DNA of 64,000 bases from JAOPZW01 sp963803375. Lineage in GTDB: Bacteria; Actinomycetota; Thermoleophilia; Solirubrobacterales; Solirubrobacteraceae. The position numbers were made by a program, and so were the translations under genes. The stretch spans positions 62,001-126,000 of the forward strand of contig CAWDMB010000009.1 in assembly GCA_963803375.1 (NCBI GenBank), in the 5' to 3' direction. The notes beneath the pieces are model-generated. The model searched no databases. It was not told the DNA's origin and saw nothing but the letters and a program-made list of their open reading frames with translations. This document shows positions 54,603 through 62,938 of this stretch, piece by piece. Within the stretch, counting starts at the first letter, position 1. The number at the start of each line of letters is the position of its first letter.

Positions 54603-56171
54603 TCAATCGAGCTCGCGCTCCAGACCGCCGGCCAGCCGCAGCGCGAGCGCGAGCAGCGTCAGCGTCGGGTTGCCCCAGCCTCCGGTCGGGAAGACGCTCG
54701 AGCTCGCGAGGTACAGGTTGTCGACGCCGTGGACGCGCAGGTCGCGGTCGACGACGCCGGCGGCCGGATCGTCGGCCATGCGGGTCGCGCCGACGTGGTG
54801 ACAGCCCCCGGCGAGCCGGCCGGACAGCTCCGTGGGATCGCCGTCACGCGGGAGGTCGCTCAGGTCGAGGTGGCCGAACCCGTGGGCCCGCAGATCGGCG
54901 TCGACCCGCCGCGCGAAGACGTCGATCGTGTGCAGCTCGGGCTCGCCCACCCGCCAGTCCACCACGCCGCGGGGCACGCCGAGGGCGTCGGGCCGGTCGC
55001 CGAGCATGACGCGGCTCTCGGGACGCGGCGCGTTCTCGACCTGGACGCAGAAGAACGACGGCCCCGAGCCCTCGGACGCCTTGCGCCCGGACAGGGCGGC
55101 GCCGGAGGCCGCCCGCGCGAGCTGCACCGGATGGGCCAGCACGCCCCCGGCGTGCGCGGCGGCGCTGCGCGCGTGACCCTCGCGCACCGCCTTGGCGAGC
55201 GCCCGGCCGGAGCGCACCGCGTCGTTGGCGTCGACGTCGTAGGTCACGTCGCCGCCGACGTTCAGGATCCGCTCGGCGCGCTGGAGGGGCTCGCCGGCCG
55301 TGAGCTTGACGAGCAGGCGCACGCCCTTCAGGCGCCGGCTCTGGAACTGCCGCGCGACCCGTCTGCGGCTCGCGGTCACGATCGGGACGTTGACGTGCGG
55401 GTGCTCCTGGAAGCAGCGCCCGACGAGGTCGTGCGCGTTGCCGACGCCGCGGGGATCGACGCGGTCGGAGGCCAGGAGCAGCCGCGGGGTCTCGATCCCG
55501 CCGCAGCAGACGACATAGCGGCGCGCGCGCACCCGCAGGCGCTGACCGCCGAGCGAGCGCGCGTCCAGCGCCCCGACCTGCGCGCCGTCGCGAGAGGTGA
55601 CGATCTGCGTCGCGTTCGCGTGCAGCACGATCGTCACGTTGCCGGCGCGCGCGAGGCTCTCCCGATGCGTCCGGGCGAGGTTCGGGGCTGGGCTGAAGCT
55701 CGAGAACGCGGCCGTGAGGCCGTCCAGGACCGGGGGCTGCGGAAGCCTCGCCGGCCAGCCGTCGTCGCCGGGCGGGAGCTCGGGCAGCGCCAGGACGCGC
55801 CTGGCGCGCGGCAGGTAGGGCGCGATCTCGGCGGGTGCGAGCGGCCATCCGCTGCCGGGCACCCACTCGCGGGCGGCGAAGACGGTGTCGTCGAACGTCA
55901 GCGCCTGGCCCGCCCACATCGTCGTCGAGCCGCCGAAGATCCGCGCGCGACCGTCGAGCGCGCTCGAGCAACGCACGCCGCGCAGGTCGCTTGCCAGGAG
56001 CGCCTCGGTCTCGGCCTCGCGGCGCTCGCCTCCGCTCTCGAGGACGACCACGCGGTGACGGCCGCCGGCGAACGCCAGCGCGATCGCGATCCCGACCGCC
56101 CCCGCGCCGACGAGGCAGAGGTCGGTCTCGAGCTCGGCCGGGATGCGGGTGTTCTCGAGGTCGAGGATCAT
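54603..56171 (-). CDS. GMC-family FAD-dependent oxidoreductase
   Basis: A 522-residue flavoprotein. The N-terminal FAD loop is LCLVGAGAVGIAIALAFAG, followed by LESGGERRE; FGGSTTMWAGQ and CCGGIETPRLLLAS are mid-chain GMC landmarks. The C-terminal GMC domain has CHHVGATRMADDPAAGVVD and SSVFPTGGWGNPTLTLLAL. Relatives oxidise sugars, alcohols or sterols. No signal peptide. It separates ftsI from murE, 84 bases after ftsI and 21 before murE, a place where no such gene is expected. Confidence 0.88.
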   Translation of the reverse strand: MILDLENTRIPAELETDLCLVGAGAVGIAIALAFAGGRHRVVVLESGGERREAETEALLASDLRGVRCSSALDGRARIFGGSTTMWAGQALTFDDTVFAAREWVPGSGWPLAPAEIAPYLPRARRVLALPELPPGDDGWPARLPQPPVLDGLTAAFSSFSPAPNLARTHRESLARAGNVTIVLHANATQIVTSRDGAQVGALDARSLGGQRLRVRARRYVVCCGGIETPRLLLASDRVDPRGVGNAHDLVGRCFQEHPHVNVPIVTASRRRVARQFQSRRLKGVRLLVKLTAGEPLQRAERILNVGGDVTYDVDANDAVRSGRALAKAVREGHARSAAAHAGGVLAHPVQLARAASGAALSGRKASEGSGPSFFCVQVENAPRPESRVMLGDRPDALGVPRGVVDWRVGEPELHTIDVFARRVDADLRAHGFGHLDLSDLPRDGDPTELSGRLAGGCHHVGATRMADDPAAGVVDRDLRVHGVDNLYLASSSVFPTGGWGNPTLTLLALALRLAGGLERELD

Positions 56172-56255
56172 CGGCCCACGGCGACCTTCACGGCGCAGCT
56201 CGACGCACGCAAGGCCCGGGCAACAACTGCACGGCTGCTTGCGCCCTCGTCGTCG

Positions 56256-57917
56256 CTACTGCGGCGCGATGCGCAGGTAGGGGAGCGCGAACGAGGCGAT
56301 CTGCCCGAAGGCCGGGGCGGCCACCACGCCGCCGTAGATCGCGCCCCGGGGCTCGTCGACCACGACGCCGATCAGGAGCTTCGGCGCGCGGGCGGGGACC
56401 ATGCCGAAGAACGAGGCGATGTAGCGCGAGTGCGAATACTCGCCCGTCGCGGGTTCGATCTTGTTCGCCGTGCCGGTCTTGCCCGCGAGCGCGTAGTGCG
56501 GGATCGAGACCTCGCTGGCCGTGCCGCCCGGCGCGAACGCGCCCTCGAGCATCTGGCGCAGCTGCGCGGCTGTGCGCGCCGAGATGATCCGCCGCCCGCG
56601 CGGCACGGCGGTCCGCCGCCCGCCGACGCGGCGGACGACGTGCGGGGGGCGCAGGATGCCGCCGTTGGCGATCGCGGCGTAGGCCTGGGCCATCTGCAGC
56701 GACGTGACCGAGATCCCCTGGCCGATCGGCATGTTGCCCATCGACGAGCCCGAGTAGCGCGCCAGCGGCAGCACGAGGCCGCGCTCCTCCCCGGGCAGGT
56801 CGACGCCGGTCGGCTTGCCGAAGCCGAAGCGGCGCACCCAGCGGTCGAAGCGCCGCGCGCCCATCCCGAGGCCGATCTTGATCGCGCCGATGTTGCTCGA
56901 CTGGGCGAGGATCTGCGCCGTCGTCAGGCGGACCGCGCCGCGCGCGTGCGATTCGCCGATCGTGCGGTCCGCGACCTGGATCTGCGGCGGCAGGTCGAAC
57001 GTCGTCTGCGGCGTGACCTCGCCGTCCTGCAGCGCGCCCGCCACCGTGAAGGCCTTGAACGTCGAGCCCGGCTCGTAGGTGAAGCCGACCGCGCGGTCCT
57101 GGGTCGCGTAGGCGGGCGCGGTCCACGGCTTGTTGGCGTCGACGCGCGGCCAGCTCGCCAGCGCCAGCAGCTCGCCCGTCGCCGGGTTCATCACGACCGC
57201 GGTCGCGCCCTTGGGCTGGTAGGTCCGCCCGACGTCGGCGAGGACCTGCTCCACCTTGTCCTGGATGCCGGCGTCGATCGTGAGCGCGAGGTTCGTGCCC
57301 GCACGCGAGGGCGTCGTGTCGCGAACCTTGATCGACTGGCCGAGGGCGTCCTTGACGAGGCTGCGCCGTCCGTCCTCGCCGCGCAGGCGCCGGTCCTCGG
57401 CGTACTCGAGGCCCGTGAGGCCCGCGCCGTCGGTGCCCACCGAGCCGAGCAGCTGCGAGGCGAGCGCGTTGCGGGGGTAGACGCGAGCGTGGCCCGGCGC
57501 GAGGGCGATCCCCTCGAGACCCAGGCGCCGCACGGCTTCGGCGCGATCGCCCGGAAGCTCGCGGGCGAGGTAGACGAAGCCGGTGTCGCGACGCGCGAGC
57601 CGCTTGACGAGCTCCTGGGCCGGCCGGCGCAGGAGCGGCGCGAGGCGCTGCGCGGCGCGCACCGGGTCCTTGACCAGGTACGGCGTGGCCGAGACGTCCG
57701 ACGCGGGCTCTGAGACCGCGAGCTCGACGCCGCGGCGGTCGAGGATGCTGCCACGCTCGGCTGGCAGCGCGGTGCTCGTGACCTGCTGGGAGGCGGCGGC
57801 CCCGGCCAGCGACGAGCGCTTCACGACGCCGAGCCAGAGCGCGCGGGCGCCCCCGAGCAGGAGCAGCGTCAGGAAGGCCGCGAAGAGGAGGCCGATCCGA
57901 CGCTCGATGAGCGCCAT
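56256..57917 (-). CDS. ftsI: Septal transpeptidase FtsI (class B PBP)
   Basis: Cross-links septal peptidoglycan with FtsW. The 553-residue protein has an N-terminal helix (about 8-28), the PBP dimer domain (ERGSILDRRGVELAVS), and the transpeptidase with STFK (S285, K288), SSN (S340-N342) and KTG (K480). No PASTA domains. The ATG shares one base with the ftsL stop. This is the class B PBP next to mraZ-rsmH-ftsL, as in most dcw clusters. Confidence 0.95.
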   Translation of the reverse strand: MALIERRIGLLFAAFLTLLLLGGARALWLGVVKRSSLAGAAASQQVTSTALPAERGSILDRRGVELAVSEPASDVSATPYLVKDPVRAAQRLAPLLRRPAQELVKRLARRDTGFVYLARELPGDRAEAVRRLGLEGIALAPGHARVYPRNALASQLLGSVGTDGAGLTGLEYAEDRRLRGEDGRRSLVKDALGQSIKVRDTTPSRAGTNLALTIDAGIQDKVEQVLADVGRTYQPKGATAVVMNPATGELLALASWPRVDANKPWTAPAYATQDRAVGFTYEPGSTFKAFTVAGALQDGEVTPQTTFDLPPQIQVADRTIGESHARGAVRLTTAQILAQSSNIGAIKIGLGMGARRFDRWVRRFGFGKPTGVDLPGEERGLVLPLARYSGSSMGNMPIGQGISVTSLQMAQAYAAIANGGILRPPHVVRRVGGRRTAVPRGRRIISARTAAQLRQMLEGAFAPGGTASEVSIPHYALAGKTGTANKIEPATGEYSHSRYIASFFGMVPARAPKLLIGVVVDEPRGAIYGGVVAAPAFGQIASFALPYLRIAPQ

Positions 57918-58762
57918 CAACCGGTCCCCTGCACGGTCGTCGTCGCCGTCGAGGAGGCCGTAGCCGGCGCGGTCGGGGCCGACGCGGCCGTCGTCCCCGG
58001 CGCCGGCGTGTGCGTCGTCGGCGCGGCCGTGGTCGGCGTCGGTGTCGTGGGCGCGGACTGGGTCGCGGCGGTCGCGGCCGGCGTGGCGGCGGTCGTCGCC
58101 GGCGTGGCGGCGCCCGTCGCCGGCGTGGCGGCGCCCGTCGCCGGCGTGGCGGCGCCCGTCGCCTGCGCGGCGGCGCCCGTCGCCTGCGTAGCCGTCGTCG
58201 CCGGCGCGGTGGCGCTCGTCGCCGGGGCGGCCGTCGTCGTGGCTGGCGCGGCGGTGGTCGTGGACGGCGCGGCGGTCACGGCCGCCGGCGTCGGCGATGG
58301 TGCCCTGATCGCGGCCGCCGCGCGGCGCGCGTCGGCCTCGCGCGCGTCGAGGAACCGCACGTCGCCCGCGGCCGGCATCACCATCCCGAGACCCGCGGCC
58401 GTCGCCTGGACGCGCCGCCCGGAGTCGAGCTCGGAGATCGAGGCGCGCAGCGTGGCGTTCTGGCGCTCGAGGGTGTCCGCGCCCGACACGGCCCGGCTGA
58501 TCCCGGCGTTGAGCTTGAGCAGCGAGACCTGCATGAAGACGACGCCCATGAGCGCGACCGCCACCAGGGCGATCCACGCCCGCCCGCGCACGAGGCGATC
58601 GAGGACGCGCGCGTCGCCGACCCGCCTCGCGGTGCGCGCGAGGCGCGGGGCGAGCGGGCGCGCGTGGGCGCAGCCCGAGCGCCGTCGCGGGACGGCGGGC
58701 GCCGGGCGCCGGCCCGGGAGCGTGCGGGCGGGGGCGGCCGTGGCCGCGGCGGGCGGGGTCAT
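57917..58762 (-). CDS. ftsL: FtsL-like divisome protein with long Thr/Ala/Pro tail
   Basis: A 281-residue protein in the ftsL position. About 60 basic, Pro-rich cytoplasmic residues precede one helix (AWIALVAVALMGVVFMQVSLL). A short coiled coil follows (LKLNAGISRAVSGADTLERQNATLRASISELDS), then AAGLGMVMPAAGDVRFLD, the usual end of actinobacterial FtsL. About 130 further residues of Thr/Ala/Pro repeats, including GAATPAT units, are an unusual addition. It overlaps rsmH by ATGA. Confidence 0.8.
   Translation of the reverse strand: MTPPAAATAAPARTLPGRRPAPAVPRRRSGCAHARPLAPRLARTARRVGDARVLDRLVRGRAWIALVAVALMGVVFMQVSLLKLNAGISRAVSGADTLERQNATLRASISELDSGRRVQATAAGLGMVMPAAGDVRFLDAREADARRAAAAIRAPSPTPAAVTAAPSTTTAAPATTTAAPATSATAPATTATQATGAAAQATGAATPATGAATPATGAATPATTAATPAATAATQSAPTTPTPTTAAPTTHTPAPGTTAASAPTAPATASSTATTTVQGTG
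58080..58184 (-). repeat. 21-bp tandem repeat in the ftsL tail
   Basis: Five head-to-tail 21-bp units; those at 58101-58121, 58122-58142 and 58143-58163 are identical, and the two flanking units are degenerate. Each encodes the heptapeptide GAATPAT or a variant, and copy number could vary between strains. Confidence 0.85.
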
Positions 58763-59703
58763 CCGTGGCCCTCCTCGAGCTTGCGCGCGGCGCGCAGCCG
58801 GGCCGAGCGCGCGCGGGGGTTGGCGTCGATCTCTCCCGGAGTCGGCACGACGCCGCCGCGGGCGAGCAGCTCGGCCTCGGGCTCGCGGCCGCAGGCGCAG
58901 ACCGGCAACTGCGGCGGGCAGATGCACCCCTGCGCCCGGGCCGCGAGGAAGCGCTTCACGCGGCGGTCTTCGAGCGAGTGGAACGTTATCCCTGCAAATC
59001 GACCATTCGGGCGCAGAAGCGCCCAGGCCAGCGGCAGCGCCGCGTCGAGCTGGGCGAGCTCGTCGTTGACCGCGATCCGGATCGCCTGGAACGTCCGTCG
59101 GGCCGGGTGGCCGGCCGCGAAACGGGCGGGCGTCGGGATCGCGCCGGTCACGACGTCGACGAGCTGGGTGGTCGTCTGCAGCGGGGCCCGCCGCCGTGCG
59201 CGGGCGATCGCGCGCGCGATCTGGCGTGCGTAGCGCTCCTCGCCGAAGTCGCGCAGGAGCGTGGCCAGGCGACGCTCCTCCCAGCCGTTGACGATCTCGG
59301 CGGCCGTGAGCTCGTCGTCGGGGTCCATGCGCATGTCCAGCGGCGCGTCGTAGGCGTAGGAGAAGCCGCGCTCGCGGGTGTCGACCTGCATCGACGACAT
59401 GCCCAGGTCCATGACGACGAGATCCGCCCGGACGCCCTCGTAGTCGAGCTCGGCGAGCGCCTGCGCGAAGGGCGCGCGCACGAAGCGCGTGCGACAGGCG
59501 ACCTCGTCCGCGAGCCGCGCGAAGCGCTCTTCGGCCACGGGATCGCGGTCGATGCCGACGAGCAGCCCCTCGGGCCCGAGGCGGCCGGCCACGAGCCGCG
59601 CGTGCCCGGCACCGCCGACCGTGCAGTCGACGGCCACCTCCCCGGGACGGGGGTCGACCAGGTCGACGAGCTCGCCGGCCAGGACCGGGACGTGCGCGGA
59701 CAT
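58759..59703 (-). CDS. rsmH: 16S rRNA (cytosine-1402-N4)-methyltransferase
   Basis: A 314-residue methyltransferase acting on the ribosomal P site. It starts HVPVLAGELVDLVDPRPGEVAVDCTVGGAGHA. It also has MDLGMSSMQVDTRERGFSY, NDELAQLDAAL and FHSLEDRRVKRFL. A Cys-rich segment near residue 275 (CICPPQLPVCACG) is common in the family. I chose the ATG at 59701-59703, one base after the mraZ stop; an ATG six codons upstream would overlap mraZ. Confidence 0.95.
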   Translation of the reverse strand: MSAHVPVLAGELVDLVDPRPGEVAVDCTVGGAGHARLVAGRLGPEGLLVGIDRDPVAEERFARLADEVACRTRFVRAPFAQALAELDYEGVRADLVVMDLGMSSMQVDTRERGFSYAYDAPLDMRMDPDDELTAAEIVNGWEERRLATLLRDFGEERYARQIARAIARARRRAPLQTTTQLVDVVTGAIPTPARFAAGHPARRTFQAIRIAVNDELAQLDAALPLAWALLRPNGRFAGITFHSLEDRRVKRFLAARAQGCICPPQLPVCACGREPEAELLARGGVVPTPGEIDANPRARSARLRAARKLEEGHG

Positions 59704-59704
59704 G

Positions 59705-60139
59705 TCAAGCAGGATGGCCAAGTCCGGCGGTGATCTCGGAGACGTCGTCGGAGAGCGCGGCGTTGTACTCGGCCCAGGCGCGGCGGTCCCAGACCTCGAG
59801 GCAGTCGCCGGCGCCGGTCACGACGACCTCCTTGCGCAGGCCGCCGTGCTCGAGCAGGAACGCCGGCACCATGACGCGCCCGGCCGCGTCGAGCTCGGCG
59901 TCCAGCGAGTTGGCGCTGAAGAAGCGGGTGAGCTTGCGCGACTGCTCGGAGAGCCGGTGGGCGTCCTGCAGGGCGGCCCCGGTATAGCGCTCGAAGGCCG
60001 GTGGGGTCCAGAGCTGCACGCAGCGCTCGATGCCCTTGGCGAGGACGACGCCCTGGGCGAGCTCGGCCCGGAACTTCGCCGGCACCGTGAGTCGGTTCTT
60101 CGCATCGAGGGTGTAGTCGAAGGTGCCGCGGAAGGCCAT
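59705..60139 (-). CDS. mraZ: Transcriptional regulator MraZ
   Basis: First gene of the dcw operon, 144 residues. It has two SpoVT/AbrB-like halves, each with the family DxKNR/DxAGR-type turn (LDAKNRLTVPAKFR and LDAAGRVMVPAFL). MraZ binds repeated TGGG decamers in its own promoter and controls dcw expression. Matching repeats sit in the predicted promoter 90 bases upstream. ATG at 60137-60139. Confidence 0.96.
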   Translation of the reverse strand: MAFRGTFDYTLDAKNRLTVPAKFRAELAQGVVLAKGIERCVQLWTPPAFERYTGAALQDAHRLSEQSRKLTRFFSANSLDAELDAAGRVMVPAFLLEHGGLRKEVVVTGAGDCLEVWDRRAWAEYNAALSDDVSEITAGLGHPA

Positions 60140-60168
60140 GGAGATCGCTCGGGGCCCTGATGCGAAGG

Positions 60169-60219
60169 ACGCGGACCGAGGTGGAGGAGTGGGAGGAGCC
60201 CCTCCACCCCGGTCCGCGT
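60169..60219 (-). promoter_or_regulatory. Large inverted repeat in the mraZ 5' leader
   Basis: ACGCGGACC (60169-60177) pairs with GGTCCGCGT (60211-60219) over nine bases. Inside it, GGTGGAG (60180-60186) pairs with CTCCACC (60202-60208). This 51-base structure lies between the promoter and the ATG, 29 bases from the start codon. Confidence 0.55.
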
Positions 60220-60226
60220 GACGCGA

Positions 60227-60255
60227 CTTCTACCCCACTTCCTCCCACAACGCAA
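60227..60255 (-). promoter_or_regulatory. mraZ promoter with MraZ-box repeats in the spacer
   Basis: TTGCGT (60250-60255), a 17-base spacer and TAGAAG (60227-60232). The spacer consists of two GTGGG direct repeats ten bases apart (TGGG at 60244-60247 and 60234-60237). A further TGGG lies at 60256-60259, offset by 12. This fits an autoregulatory MraZ box overlapping the polymerase site. The rest of the 307-base gap to tadC holds only the leader hairpin and a terminator. Confidence 0.55.
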
Positions 60256-60349
60256 CCCAATTTGCAATCAGTCTCCCACGAAGCCGTCCGGACGACACCC
60301 GCCGGCCGCCAAACGCCCGGCGCAGCGCGCGCTTGCGGCCTCCAGAGCG

Positions 60350-60370
60350 GCGGGGCCCGAACGGCCCCGC
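60350..60370 (-). terminator. Hairpin after tadC
   Basis: GCGGGGCC-5 nt-GGCCCCGC, an eight-base perfect stem about 77 bases past the tadC stop. No T-tract. Confidence 0.45.
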
Positions 60371-60446
60371 GAGCGCAACGAGCGATGCACCGCCCCGCGC
60401 TGCACGGGCGCTTGCAGCAGGCGGCGGGTTCCGTCCGCCGCGTGTG

Positions 60447-61281
60447 TCAGAGCAGGGCGCCCGCGAGCGCCGCGCCGACGACGAGCATCACCGCCGGGAC
60501 GAGGAGCAGGGCCACGACGAGCTGGATCTTCGGCGCCGCCCGTGCGGCGCGCTCACGCAAGCGCTGGGCGCGGCGCGCTCGCGCGTCGGTCGCCAGCGCG
60601 GCGAGCGCGGGGCGCAGCGGCGCCCCGTGGCGCTCCGTGCGCTCGAGCGCGGTCACGAGCCGGCCGACGTCGGCGACCGGGCAGCGCGCCTCGAGCGTCG
60701 CGAGGGCCTCGGCGCGCGGAAGGCCGAGCTCGATGCGCGCGGCCGCGGCCCGCAGCTCGGCGGCGAGCGGGCCGTGCCGACGGCCGGCCGACCTCTCCGA
60801 GCGCGCGCGCCGGGGCGAGGCCTGCGCCGACCGCCACCTCGAGGAGCTCGAGCACGGCGGGCAGCTCAGCGGCCATCCCGCGGGCGCGCCGGCACGCGCG
60901 CCGGCGCAGGACGAGGTCGGGCGCCAGGAAGCCGGCCACCGGAGCGGCCAGCGCCGCGACGGGCCCGAGCCGGCCCGGGAGCGCCGTGGCGGGCGCCACC
61001 GCCGCGAGCAGCGCGACGAGCGCGGCGCCGGCCTTCACGGCCATGACGTCGGCCACGCCCACCGAGGCCGGTAGGCCGGCGGCCTGCGCGCGCCGGGCGA
61101 GATCGGCCGGCGGGCTCGGCAGCCCGAGCCGATGACCGAGCGCCGCCAGCGCCGCCGTCGGCCCGATCCGTCCGGCGCGCCCCCGGTCCGCTCGCGCGGC
61201 CGCGGCGACGCCCGCCAGCTCGACGACCGCCATGGCGGCGAGCGTCGCGGCCAGCGGCGCGAGGAGCAGCGCGCGGCTCAC
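60447..61281 (-). pseudogene. tadC: tadC-like pilus assembly membrane protein, frameshifted
   Basis: The 5' part from GTG 61281 encodes membrane helices and ELPAVLELLEVAVGAGLAPARALGEVGR, the start of a T2SSF/TadC domain. The rest (RHGPLAAELRAAAARIELGLP..., VTALERTERHGAPLRPAL, then a C-terminal helix pair ending at 60447) is in the +1 frame. One extra base within GGCCGGCC at about 60782-60790 explains the break. Unshifted, the 5' frame runs on to 60553 with a non-homologous Arg-rich tail. It overlaps tadB by GTGA. A sequencing error cannot be excluded. Confidence 0.75.
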
Positions 61282-62132
61282 GCCGGCTCCGGGCGCGCGA
61301 GGCGGCGGATGACGGCGAACGCGGCGACCTGGCAGGCCAACGCCACCGCGAGCGCGAGCGCCGCGAGCGGCCGGGCGAGCAGCGACCGCACGTAGCCGGG
61401 GCTCGCGAGCTCGGCGAGCAGCGCGGTGCCGACGGGCAGCAGCGTCACGAGCCAGGCGGTGAAGCGTGCCTGCGCGCTCGCCGTGCGCGCGTCCGCGTCG
61501 ACCCGCGCGGCCTCTTCCTGCGCGGCGGCCGTCGCGCGCAGAAGCCCGGAAAGGTCGCCGCCCGCGTCGCGCTGGAGCAGGATCGCGGCCACGATCGTGT
61601 CCCAGGCGGGGTGGGCCGCGCGCCGGCGCAGGGCCTCCAGCACCGCCTCCGTGGGCTCGCCGAGCGCAAGCGCCCGCGCGGCGGCGCACAGCTCGGCCTC
61701 GGCCGCCCCGCCGACGCGTCCGCGGGCGGCGACCGCCACCGACCCGCGGATCGCGTGGCCGCCGGCGAGCGCGTCGGCCATCGCCCGCGCCGCGGCGGGG
61801 GCGCCGGCGGCGAGCTCCGCCCGCCAACGCTCGCGACGCGCGCGCACCGCGCGGCGCACGAGCCAGGGGCCGGCCGCCGCGCACACCACCCCCGCGAGCG
61901 CGCCGGCGACGAGCCAGCCCGCCGCGAGCAGCGTCGCCGCGCCCACGACCGCCAGTCGCCGACGCTCGGGAGCGGTGGGCGCACGCCCCTCACGGCCGGC
62001 GGCCAGCAGCGGCGCGAGCAGCCGGGCGGCGGCCCGGGCGAGCGCGACGCGCTCGATCGCCCCGAGCGCCTCCCAGGCTCCGGCGACCGCGAGCGCCCCG
62101 GCGAGCGCCGCGAGCAGCGCCGAGCCGCTCAC
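61278..62132 (-). CDS. tadB: TadB-like pilus assembly membrane protein (T2SSF domain)
   Basis: A 284-residue protein: an N-terminal helix, a helix pair near 65-95, and a T2SSF domain with ARAMADALAGGHAIRGSVAVAAR, DTIVAAILLQRDAGGDLSGLLRATAAAQEE, then two C-terminal helices. TadB and TadC form the inner-membrane platform for the TadA motor that extrudes Flp-type pili. It is intact and overlaps both neighbours by GTGA, so its supply depends on the disrupted tadA transcript. Confidence 0.85.
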   Translation of the reverse strand: MSGSALLAALAGALAVAGAWEALGAIERVALARAAARLLAPLLAAGREGRAPTAPERRRLAVVGAATLLAAGWLVAGALAGVVCAAAGPWLVRRAVRARRERWRAELAAGAPAAARAMADALAGGHAIRGSVAVAARGRVGGAAEAELCAAARALALGEPTEAVLEALRRRAAHPAWDTIVAAILLQRDAGGDLSGLLRATAAAQEEAARVDADARTASAQARFTAWLVTLLPVGTALLAELASPGYVRSLLARPLAALALAVALACQVAAFAVIRRLARPEPA

Positions 62133-62938
62133 GCCGCCTCCGCGGCGCCGGCGCCCGCCGCGCCGAGGCGCTCGGCGAGTGCGGGCGAGAGCGGCAGGCG
62201 CCAGCGGGCGCGCCCGGAGCGGTCGACGTAGAGCTCGCGCGTCGCCGGCCCGCCCGCGACGCGCACCACCTCGCTCACCGCCACGACGCGCCGGGTCCCG
62301 TCGCTCAGCCGCGCCTGCTGCACGACGAGGTCGATCGCGCTCGCCACCTGCTCGCGGACGGCCGCGTGCGGCAGGCCGACGTCAGCCATGAGCGCGAGGG
62401 TCTCCAGGCGCCGGAGCGCCTCCTCGGGCGAGCCGGCGTGGACGGTGGACAGCGAGCCATCGTGGCCCGTCGTCATCGCCTGGAGCATGTCGAGGGCCTC
62501 CGGCCCGCGGACCTCGCCGACGACGATGCGGTCGGGCCGCATGCGCAGCGCGTTGCGCACGAGCCGACGGATCGTCACCTCGCCACGGCCCTCGACGCTC
62601 GGCGGCCGCGCCTCCAGGCGGACGACGTGGGGCCGGCGCAGGCGCAGCTCCGCGGTGTCCTCGATCGTCACGATCCGCTCGCCGGCCGGCACGAACGAGC
62701 TCAGGACGTTCAGCGTCGTAGTCTTCCCCGACCCGGTGCCGCCGCTGACGAGCACGCTCAGGCGCGCGCGGACCGCGGCGGCCAGGAGGTCGCGCACCGC
62801 CGGCGGCCAGGTGCCGCCGGCGACGAGGTCGTCGGCGCCGATGCCACGCGGGCGAAAGCGGCGGATCGTCAGCACCGGGCCGTCGAGGGCCAGCGGCGCG
62901 ATCACGACGTTCACGCGCGAGCCGTCGGGCAGGCGTAG
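62129..62938 (-). pseudogene. tadA: tadA/cpaF pilus ATPase, 5'-truncated at the element junction
   Basis: About 269 residues of the C-terminal ATPase remain, starting at the conserved RLPDGSRVNVVIAPLALDGPVLTIRRF. Walker A GGTGSGKTTTLNVL, the Asp box VTIEDTAEL, Walker B RPDRIVVGEVRGPEALDMLQAMTTGHDGSLSTVHAG and the arginine-rich segment are intact. The N-terminal domain (normally 130 or more residues) and the native start are missing. Homology stops at about 62935-62938, immediately before the promoter and start of a serine recombinase on the other strand. Confidence 0.85.

Noticed and set aside
52260..57713. A 1817-codon plus-strand open frame
   Set aside because: It is antisense to murF, murE, the GMC gene and ftsI, with composition typical of a GC-rich shadow and no domain-like segments.
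58080..58184. CRISPR-like array
   Set aside because: Units are contiguous 21-bp tandem repeats without spacers and lie in frame within ftsL.
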